Positions 1-4,837 of a stretch of 6,291 nucleotides of DNA are shown one piece after another. The position numbers and the translations under genes were made by a program. How positions within the stretch are numbered: position 1 is the stretch's first letter; every line of letters starts with the position of its first letter. The DNA lies in assembly GCA_046733315.1 (NCBI GenBank), contig JBKPOV010000093.1:1-6291 (forward strand). Direction: 5' to 3'. A model generated the notes under the pieces. The model saw only the letters and a program-made list of their open reading frames with translations. It ran no database searches and was not told where the DNA came from. This DNA comes from VRUE01 sp046733315 (lineage in GTDB: Bacteria > Actinomycetota > Thermoleophilia > Solirubrobacterales > 70-9).

Positions 1-846
1 GTCACGCACGAGTGCGACTACCCCGCTGAGGCGCGTTCTCTCCCCCACTTGACCACGACCGTACTTCCGGCCGGCCTGAGCGCTGCCGAGATCGACCGGG
101 CGGTGAAGGCCCGGGTGGCCGAGGGCCAGGCGCTCTACGAGCTCGATGAGGTCCGCTTGGCCAGCCTCGCCCCGGACCTGATCGTCACCCAGGCTGTATG
201 CGCGGTTTGCGCCGTCTCATACGAGGACGTCGTCGAGGTGGCCAAGCGGTTGCCGAGCAAACCGCGGGTCCTGCAGCAGGACCCAAGCACGCTCGGCGAG
301 ATGCTCGAGGACGTGATCCGGCTTGGCGAGGCGGCGCAGATCCCCCGCGCGGCACATGAGCTGCGCGGCGAACTGGAGGGCCGTTTGGCGACTGTGCGCG
401 CAGCCGTCAGCGGCGCCACCTCGCCAAGGGTGATCGCGCTCGAGTGGCTGGACCCCCCTTACGTGGGCGGCCACTGGATCCCGGAGATGATCTCGATCGC
501 GGGGGGTGAGGACGTCGCCGGCCCACCAGGGCTGAAGTCGCCCGAGGTCTCCTGGGGTGAGCTTTCCGGCCTCAACCCCGATGTCGCGATCGCGATGCCC
601 TGTGGCTGGTACGTGGAGGCCGCACGGGCTCAGGCGCTCGCCTACTGGGACCAGATCGAGACGCTCGGGGCTCAGCGCGTCTTCGCGGTTGACGCCGCCT
701 CAACCTTCTCGCGGCCCGGGCCCCGTTTGGTCGACGGAGTCGAGCTGCTCGGCCACCTGCTCCATCCCGATCTGGTCGATTCGCCGGGGAACATCGGCTT
801 TGCCGAGGTGCGGGCGCCAAGCGTCTGGCGCGGCGCCGGCGGCTAG
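1..846 (+). CDS. BtuF-like cobalamin/metal-complex ABC substrate-binding protein (5' truncated)
   Basis: The reading frame is open from base 1 to the TAG at 844-846 and encodes 281 residues, so the gene starts outside the window. A TTG at 49 lies in frame but is not the start: the residues before it (VTHECDYPAEARSLPHLT) are family-typical, with the HECDYP signature of BtuF-like proteins. Other visible marks are a CAVCAV cysteine pair (fragment residues 67 and 70), GGHWIPEM near 156-163, PCGWY near 200-204 and SRPGPRLVDG near 237-246. This pattern fits the Fe/B12 periplasmic-binding-protein fold (Peripla_BP_2), two lobes that clamp a corrinoid or metal chelate for an ABC importer. The signal peptide, if any, is off-window, and many members of this subfamily are not obviously exported. 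No permease or ATPase gene is visible, so the ligand is inferred from family only. The gene converges on the rhomboid gene with a 12-bp gap. Confidence 0.78.
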   Translation, partial: VTHECDYPAEARSLPHLTTTVLPAGLSAAEIDRAVKARVAEGQALYELDEVRLASLAPDLIVTQAVCAVCAVSYEDVVEVAKRLPSKPRVLQQDPSTLGEMLEDVIRLGEAAQIPRAAHELRGELEGRLATVRAAVSGATSPRVIALEWLDPPYVGGHWIPEMISIAGGEDVAGPPGLKSPEVSWGELSGLNPDVAIAMPCGWYVEAARAQALAYWDQIETLGAQRVFAVDAASTFSRPGPRLVDGVELLGHLLHPDLVDSPGNIGFAEVRAPSVWRGAGG

Positions 847-858
847 CCCCTTCCCGCC

Positions 859-1680
859 TCAGGCGATCGCGAAAGCGCCCAGGATCGCGAAGAGGGCGAC
901 GCCGACCATCACCGCTAGCTCCGCTGCCAGGTGCCGTTCGCCGAGCGTCCCGCGGTCGCCCGCGATCACCGCGCCGCCGCAGATCAGCCCGGCCGCAAGC
1001 CCGCCCAAGTGCCCGCCGAGGCTGATGTTCGCGGCGCCGAAGCTGAGGGCGAGGTTGATCAGCAGGACGACGCCGATCGAGGAGGCGACGGCATCGAAAC
1101 CGCGACCGCGGGCGATCACGAAGGTGGCGCCGAAGATGCCGAAGATCGCGCCCGAGGCGCCGATCGTGAGGGCGTTCGGATCGAGCAGCAGGGCGCCGAA
1201 GGCGCCGCCAAAGAGCGAGGAGAAGTAGACGGCGAGAAAGCGCGGCGTGCCGATCGATGGCTCGAGGATGCGGCCGAGAAAGAAGAGGGCGAACATGTTG
1301 AAGCCGATGTGGATCAGGCTGGCGTGGAGGAAGCCGCCGGTAAGGAGCCGGTACCACTCGCTTTCGGCGACCAAAGGCCCGTAGAGGCCGAATTCGCGCA
1401 CGACCGAGCTGCCGTTGATCGCCAGCCCGCCGCTGCCGCTGGCGATCTCGGCGAGGAAGGCTGCCGCGTTGAGCGCGATCAGAACGAAGGTCGCCGGAGC
1501 GCTCGAGAGGAGGGACGCCTCGCCTACGCCCCGCACCACCTTCGTGCGCTGGCTGGCGCACTCCGGACAGCGCATCCCGACCGGGGTTGGCGTCATGCAA
1601 TCGGGACAGATCGGTCGCCCGCAGGAAGAGCAGGAGACAGCGGTCTCACGGTTGGGGTGCCGGTAACAAGTCTCAGCCAC
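859..1680 (-). CDS. Rhomboid family intramembrane serine protease with N-terminal zinc ribbon
   Basis: This encodes 273 residues from a GTG at 1680. The frame extends to a GTG at 1716, but that would run into the divergent neighbour and past a good -10 box, and the protein becomes family-like at the second GTG (translated AETCYRHPNRET). The N-terminus has cysteine/histidine pairs C5/H8, C17/C20, C25/C28 and C38/C41, typical of a B-box-like zinc ribbon. A six-helix rhomboid core follows. The WYRLLTGGFLHASLIHIGFN segment carries the conserved Arg and the oxyanion-type Asn128. GASGAIFG holds the nucleophile Ser176, and GGHLGG holds His224, giving the Ser-His dyad. It should cleave transmembrane segments of other membrane proteins; the substrate is unknown. 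The zinc ribbon is a recurrent add-on in actinobacterial rhomboids and presumably binds a partner. The catalytic residues are intact, so the protein looks active. Confidence 0.93.
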   Translation of the reverse strand: MAETCYRHPNRETAVSCSSCGRPICPDCMTPTPVGMRCPECASQRTKVVRGVGEASLLSSAPATFVLIALNAAAFLAEIASGSGGLAINGSSVVREFGLYGPLVAESEWYRLLTGGFLHASLIHIGFNMFALFFLGRILEPSIGTPRFLAVYFSSLFGGAFGALLLDPNALTIGASGAIFGIFGATFVIARGRGFDAVASSIGVVLLINLALSFGAANISLGGHLGGLAAGLICGGAVIAGDRGTLGERHLAAELAVMVGVALFAILGAFAIA

Positions 1681-1690
1681 GGGGATGAGC

Positions 1691-1696
1691 AGCCTA
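1691..1696 (-). promoter_or_regulatory. Predicted -10 box (TAGGCT) of the rhomboid gene
   Basis: On the minus strand TAGGCT (TANNNT type) ends 10 nt before the GTG at 1680, and no Shine-Dalgarno sequence lies between. A transcript starting about 7 nt after the box would have a leader of only about 4 nt, so the mRNA is probably leaderless or nearly so. No convincing -35 is visible. The same hexamer precedes the sigma-factor gene at 3010-3015. Confidence 0.5.
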
Positions 1697-1700
1697 CAAT
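1695..1700 (+). promoter_or_regulatory. Predicted -10 box (TACAAT) of the DUF4383 gene
   Basis: TACAAT is one base from the TATAAT consensus and ends 8 nt before the ATG at 1709, with no Shine-Dalgarno sequence in between. The expected transcription start is about 2 nt upstream of the ATG, which implies a near-leaderless mRNA. It shares bases 1695-1696 with the opposing -10 box of the rhomboid gene. No clear -35 hexamer is visible. Confidence 0.6.
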
Positions 1701-1708
1701 CGCCGCCG

Positions 1709-2119
1709 ATGGACACACCCAGCCCAGCCCGCCTCTACGCCTCGCTGGTCGGAGCGACGCTCATCGTGATCGGCATCGTCGGCTTCTTCTACAGCGCCTC
1801 CTTCGGCTCGCCCGGCGAGGTCGAGCAGATGCTCGGCGCCTTCAGCGTCAACGGCTGGGACAACGTCCTGCACATCCTCACCGGCGCGCTCGGACTACTC
1901 GCCGCCGACTACGCCTCGCGCCGGTATGCGCTCTGGATCGGCATCTTCTACGTCGTGCTGGGCTTTTGGGGGTTCGCGCTCGGCAGCGGCGAGGCGATCT
2001 TCGGCTTCTTGCCGATCAACAGCGGCGACAACCTGCTTCACCTCGCACTCGGTGCGCTCGGCGTCATCGCCGCCCGAGCCAGCCCGGCGCCCAAGGCGCG
2101 CGCCGCCGCTACGGCCTGA
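1709..2119 (+). CDS. DUF4383 domain-containing small membrane protein
   Basis: This is a 136-residue protein with four hydrophobic segments at about residues 9-28, 52-67, 73-92 and 107-122, and a short Ala/Lys/Arg-rich tail. The ATG at 1709 is chosen over an in-frame ATG at 1685, because a strong -10-like TACAAT sits between them and the protein then begins with a short hydrophilic leader (MDTPSPARLY). The sequence resembles DUF4383, a family of actinobacterial integral membrane proteins of unknown function. The two halves look like copies: FSVNGWDNVLHILTGALG near 45-62 and FLPINSGDNLLHLALGALG near 100-118 share the pattern N..DN(V/L)LH...GALG. The conserved Asp-Asn and His at each helix start (D51/N52/H55 and D107/N108/H111) are the obvious functional candidates. 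The 3' end overlaps the convergent gene by 11 bp. No specific function can be given. Confidence 0.8.
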   Translation: MDTPSPARLYASLVGATLIVIGIVGFFYSASFGSPGEVEQMLGAFSVNGWDNVLHILTGALGLLAADYASRRYALWIGIFYVVLGFWGFALGSGEAIFGFLPINSGDNLLHLALGALGVIAARASPAPKARAAATA

Positions 2120-2450
2120 TCCGGGTTGTCAGAGACCGCAGGCCGCCCTTGGCCTGCTGTTTGCCTCGCCTGCGCAGCTCCATCACGACCAATGCGCCTG
2201 CCGCGGCGCCGCCAGCGCCGACGGCGACCACCGGCCGAACCCAGTTGCGCGGATCGCGCAGGGCGCGCAGCTCACTCTCGGAGAGCTCCTCGGCCCATTG
2301 CGAGAGCTCCTCGGCGGCGGCCTGGGTGACGGCGGCGAGAGTGTCCTCGACCCGACCTGAAAGCCGCTCCGGAGGCTCGATCGGCCGCAGTGCGTCCGAG
2401 AGCAGGTGCTCGACGTCCCAGCTTCCGGTCAGGCGGTCGGTCTCACTCAT
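2109..2450 (-). CDS. Small single-pass membrane protein overlapping the sigma-factor gene (possible sigma regulator)
   Basis: This encodes 113 residues from an ATG at 2450, chosen because a strong AGGAGGAG ribosome site precedes it and because it forms the compact overlap ATGAGTGA with the sigma-factor stop. The first 70 residues are hydrophilic and acidic, probably helical, and contain a PIEPPERLSGRVEDTL stretch and a repeated AEELSQW/AEELSES heptad. One Gly/Ala-rich membrane segment follows at about 72-91, then a strongly basic tail (RRRGKQQAKGGLRS). Its position directly behind an ECF sigma gene suggests a regulatory partner. However, there is no HxxxCxxC zinc anti-sigma motif and no recognised anti-sigma domain. 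The basic tail would, by the positive-inside rule, put the C-terminus in the cytoplasm, unlike a classic anti-sigma factor. I do not recognise a named family. Confidence 0.72.
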   Translation of the reverse strand: MSETDRLTGSWDVEHLLSDALRPIEPPERLSGRVEDTLAAVTQAAAEELSQWAEELSESELRALRDPRNWVRPVVAVGAGGAAAGALVVMELRRRGKQQAKGGLRSLTTRIRP

Positions 2451-3003
2451 CGGCCATCTCCTCCTGCAGCTGCTTGATCGCACGATGGATCAAGACCTTG
2501 GTTGCGCCATCGCTGCGCCCCAAGGCACGGGCAATCTCGCGATTGTCCATGCCGAGCGCGAAGCGCATGATCAGGGCATCGCGGCGATCGTCGGGCAGGT
2601 GCTCGAGGTGGGCCATCACCTGGCGCAGCTCCTCGCGCCCCTCGGCGATCGCCTCTGTGCTGTGCCTGGCCACGATCGGGTCGGCAGTCTCCAGGGAGGT
2701 CTGGGGGCGGCGCGAGCGGTCGCGGTAGTAGTTGGAGGCGAGGTTGTGGGCGATGCGGATCAACCACGGGCGCAGCGGCCGCCCGTCGGACTCGCGCCGG
2801 GCGCGGTCGAAGTGGCGATAGGCCTGCAGAAAGGCCTGCTCGGTGAGGTCCTCGGCGTCGTGTGGATTGCCGATCCGGTAGTAGGCATAGGAGTAGACGT
2901 CGCGAAGGTGCGCTCGGTAGAGGTCCTCGAAAGCAAGGTCGAGCTCCGCCTTTGCGGCCGGATCGAGGCTGGCCGGCTCGACGTTCTCTTTTGCCCCACT
3001 CAC
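2443..3003 (-). CDS. ECF-type RNA polymerase sigma factor (sigma-70 family)
   Basis: This encodes 186 residues from a GTG at 3003, which lies where the predicted promoter would start transcription. Sigma region 2 spans about residues 24-98, with DAEDLTEQAFLQAYRHF (49-65) and PWLIRIAHNLASNYYRDRSR (79-98), the core-binding and -10-recognition helices. Region 4 spans about 130-182, with LPDDRRDALIMRFALGMDNR starting at 136 and the helix-turn-helix REIARALGRSDGATKVLIHR (155-174) for -35 recognition. Regions 1.1 and 3 are absent, as in ECF sigma factors. It should direct RNA polymerase to a small stress or envelope regulon that cannot be named from this sequence. It is followed by a membrane protein gene with an 8-nt overlap, a usual place for a sigma regulator. 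Upstream lies the PlsC-GpsA fusion, 18 nt away on the same strand, so some readthrough is possible. I cannot assign an ECF group. Confidence 0.93.
   Translation of the reverse strand: MSGAKENVEPASLDPAAKAELDLAFEDLYRAHLRDVYSYAYYRIGNPHDAEDLTEQAFLQAYRHFDRARRESDGRPLRPWLIRIAHNLASNYYRDRSRRPQTSLETADPIVARHSTEAIAEGREELRQVMAHLEHLPDDRRDALIMRFALGMDNREIARALGRSDGATKVLIHRAIKQLQEEMADE
2458..2465 (-). promoter_or_regulatory. Strong ribosome binding site inside the sigma-factor gene
   Basis: On the minus strand AGGAGGAG lies 7 nt upstream of the ATG at 2450, within the last codons of the sigma gene. It fixes the start of the downstream gene and indicates translational coupling in a bicistronic message. It is the clearest Shine-Dalgarno site in the window, while the promoter-proximal genes lack one. 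Confidence 0.75.
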
Positions 3004-3009
3004 AGCCCA

Positions 3010-3015
3010 AGCCTA
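3010..3015 (-). promoter_or_regulatory. Predicted -10 box (TAGGCT) of the sigma-factor gene
   Basis: TAGGCT on the minus strand ends 6 nt before the GTG at 3003. With the usual 6-nt spacing, transcription would begin at the G of the GTG itself, giving a truly leaderless mRNA. It lies in the 18-bp gap after the PlsC-GpsA stop codon, so any -35 contact would fall within that gene's last codons, where no good -35 is seen. Confidence 0.5.
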
Positions 3016-3021
3016 GTCCCA

Positions 3022-4686
3022 TCAGGCGGCCCTCCTTGATCGCTCGACCCGTCGCAAACCGGCCACCCAGGCGTCGGCATCGATCTCCCCGCGGATCAGC
3101 GCAGCCAGGCCAGAGAGCGCCTCGGCACGGCCGCCGCTCGCCGATGTCGCCTCTGCCAGCAGGGGCACAGCATCGAGACCCTCGGAGGCCTGGCCGATCT
3201 TGGCCGGGATCTCCGCAGCCGGCGTCCCCCGACCCAGAAGCTCTCCCGCGCGACGGTTGCGTCCCGCCGGGGCCATCACCGTCGCCGTCAGGTCGCCGAC
3301 GCCGGCGAGGCCGGAGAAGGTGTCAAGTTCGGCCCCGCGGTCGATTGCGTGCTCGATGCACTCGCGCCAGACCTGGGCGGCGGCGATCCCGGCCGCGTTG
3401 AGCCCGTGCGGCTCGGCCGCGGCGGCGGCAAGCGCGGCGGCGTTCTTCGCCGCTCCGGCCATCTCCACGCCGGTGACGTCGCGCGAGCGCTCGCAGACCA
3501 GGCCGGCTCGATCGAAGACGACCCCCAACTGGTTGCGCAGGTCGGGATCGGCCGAGCCAAGCACCAAGGCCGCGGAGCCCGAGACGGCCTCGCGAGCGTG
3601 GGCCGGGCCGCCCAAGCAAGCGATCGCGCGGGCGCGCACCCGCTCACCGACGTATTCGGCCGGTAGCTGGCCGAGCGGTGAGATCAGGCCCTTGGTCAGC
3701 AGCAACATCGCCGAGCGCGAGCCGACCCGATCGGCAATCGCCCCCACTGCCTGGGGCAGCGAGCCGGAGGGAATCGCAAGGCAAACTAGATCGAGGCCGG
3801 CCAGCTCCACTTCGGAGGCCTGCCGCACCCGGACCGAGCCGGGCAAGCGCACGCCCTCCAGGTAGCGACGGTTCTCGCGCGCCTCCTCAATCTCGGCCGC
3901 GTGCGCGGCGCTGCGGGTGGCGAGCTGGACCTCGAGGCCGCCACGAGCGAGCAGCACAGCCACCGCCGTCCCCCAGCTGCCGGCTCCGATTACGGCTGCG
4001 CGGCGCATTGGCGGAAGACCGCCAAGGTCCTCCCACTGCAGCTCGACGTTGGGCCAAATCCGCCCGGTCACTGTCGATGCGAGGCCGCGCGAGGGATCGT
4101 CGGCGCGGGGGAAGGTCATCGCTTTGCCGAGGCGGACCTTGACCTTGCGGGGCCGGATGCGCCAGCCACGCCGCACGTGTTCGGTGCCCAGCACGGCAGC
4201 GGGAATAACCGGGGCGCCGGTCTGCAGAGCGAGGCGACCGACGCCGCGCTTGGGCTCGCCCAGGGAACCGCTGCGGATCCGCGTGCCCTCGGGAAAGATG
4301 CAGACGGCGCCGCCGCGCTCGACGATGAGCCGCGCGGTCTCGACCGAGTCCTCGTCGGACTCGCCGCGGCGGATCGGGAAGGCGCCCAGCCGCGAGAGGA
4401 TCCAGCCCCGCCAGCGCCGCTCGAAGAGCTCGACCTTGGCGACGTAGTTCATCGGCCGTCGCCAGGGCAGGGCGCCGCCGATCGCGAAGGGGTCGAGGAA
4501 GCTGCGATGGTTGGCGGCGACGATCAGGCCGCCCTTGAAGCGGGCGTGTTCGCGGCCCATCCGGGCGTAGCGGAAGTAGGCCAGGAAGAAGGGGGTCATG
4601 AAGATTCGGGCGAGGATGTACAGGACCGGATTTACGCCGTGGGCGCGGGTGTAGTCGTGATACGCCTGGAGGCGATCGGGGGACAC
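3022..4686 (-). CDS. gpsA: PlsC-like acyltransferase fused to NAD(P)H-dependent glycerol-3-phosphate dehydrogenase (GpsA)
   Basis: One uninterrupted 554-residue frame carries two phospholipid enzymes. Residues about 1-210 are a 1-acylglycerol-3-phosphate acyltransferase (PlsC) domain, with motif I NHRSFLD (N59, catalytic H60 and D65), motif II FPIRRG (103-108), motif III FPEGTR (131-136) and motif IV VIPAAVLGTE. After a short linker (RIWPNVELQWEDLGGLPP) the GpsA domain starts at M227 with the nucleotide-binding GAGSWGTA (234-241). By alignment with human GPD1, the catalytic set appears intact: K332, K414, D465, T469, R476 and N477. GpsA reduces dihydroxyacetone phosphate to sn-glycerol 3-phosphate; PlsC acylates lysophosphatidic acid to phosphatidic acid. 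The GTG at 4686 fits the family-like beginning SPDRLQAYHDYTRAHGVNP. The substrate loop (LGGPAHAREAVSG) and the helix after K414 (alanine-rich, no AALITRG) differ from the standard GpsA pattern. Separate genes are the norm; the fusion is the notable point. Confidence 0.92.
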   Translation of the reverse strand: MSPDRLQAYHDYTRAHGVNPVLYILARIFMTPFFLAYFRYARMGREHARFKGGLIVAANHRSFLDPFAIGGALPWRRPMNYVAKVELFERRWRGWILSRLGAFPIRRGESDEDSVETARLIVERGGAVCIFPEGTRIRSGSLGEPKRGVGRLALQTGAPVIPAAVLGTEHVRRGWRIRPRKVKVRLGKAMTFPRADDPSRGLASTVTGRIWPNVELQWEDLGGLPPMRRAAVIGAGSWGTAVAVLLARGGLEVQLATRSAAHAAEIEEARENRRYLEGVRLPGSVRVRQASEVELAGLDLVCLAIPSGSLPQAVGAIADRVGSRSAMLLLTKGLISPLGQLPAEYVGERVRARAIACLGGPAHAREAVSGSAALVLGSADPDLRNQLGVVFDRAGLVCERSRDVTGVEMAGAAKNAAALAAAAAEPHGLNAAGIAAAQVWRECIEHAIDRGAELDTFSGLAGVGDLTATVMAPAGRNRRAGELLGRGTPAAEIPAKIGQASEGLDAVPLLAEATSASGGRAEALSGLAALIRGEIDADAWVAGLRRVERSRRAA

Positions 4687-4836
4687 GGGTAGGGCTACAC
4701 GGGTGAGGGACGAGGGTTACCGGGGCGGGGGTTGGGCACCCCTCCTCTCTCAACTTTTTCGATGGATCGGCAGGGGCCATCCGAGGACGAATTGCCGAAA
4801 AAGTACAAGCCGTTCGGAGGGGTGCCCAACCCCCGC
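4687..4836. other. 150-bp intergenic region between the reductase and the PlsC-GpsA fusion
   Basis: Most of this gap is taken up by the inverted-repeat element at 4724-4837. The remaining 37 bp before the GTG at 4686 should contain the fusion gene's promoter, but no TANNNT box is present. The nearest candidate is GTAGCCCTAC on the minus strand (4690-4699), a small inverted repeat with a 4-bp stem. No Shine-Dalgarno sequence is visible before the GTG. Confidence 0.6.
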
Positions 4837-4837
4837 C
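4724..4837. repeat. 114-bp inverted-repeat element (REP/BIME-like or MITE-like)
   Basis: The outer arms at 4724-4745 and 4816-4837 are perfect 22-bp reverse complements. Inner arms at 4753-4761 (ACTTTTTCG) and 4796-4804 (CGAAAAAGT) are perfect 9-bp reverse complements. Spacers of 7 and 11 bp separate inner from outer arms, so the element consists of two head-to-head copies of one composite unit. Each outer arm also contains its own hairpin, GGGGT-TGGGC-ACCCC at 4728-4742 and the mirror version at 4819-4833. The centre (4762-4795) has further short self-complementary stretches. On either strand an arm hairpin is followed by a T5 run 12-16 nt later, so terminator activity in both directions is conceivable, though the spacing is poor for an intrinsic terminator. 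The last base of the right arm is the G of the upstream gene's TAG stop. No coding capacity is seen. Confidence 0.8.

Noticed and set aside
49..51. TTG as a start of the BtuF-like protein
   Set aside because: Family-conserved residues (HECDYP) are encoded in frame before it, so it is an internal codon of a truncated gene.
831..858. Possible terminator between the convergent BtuF-like and rhomboid genes
   Set aside because: Only a short GC palindrome (CGGCGCCG) lies near the stop codons, and no stem with a T run is present.
1714..1716. GTG as an upstream start of the rhomboid protein
   Set aside because: It would overlap the divergent gene and lie upstream of the likely -10 box, and the 12 extra residues do not look like the family.
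931..3039. A very long open frame on the plus strand (about 700 codons) across the rhomboid, DUF4383 and sigma genes
   Set aside because: It runs antisense or out of frame to well-recognised proteins, its translation is Arg/Ala/Asp-rich low-complexity sequence with no domain, and such open frames are expected in GC-rich DNA.
4724..4761. Simple intrinsic terminator for the reductase operon
   Set aside because: The arm hairpins have only 5-bp stems with T runs 12-16 nt away; the two-copy inverted layout fits a repeat element better, although termination is not excluded.
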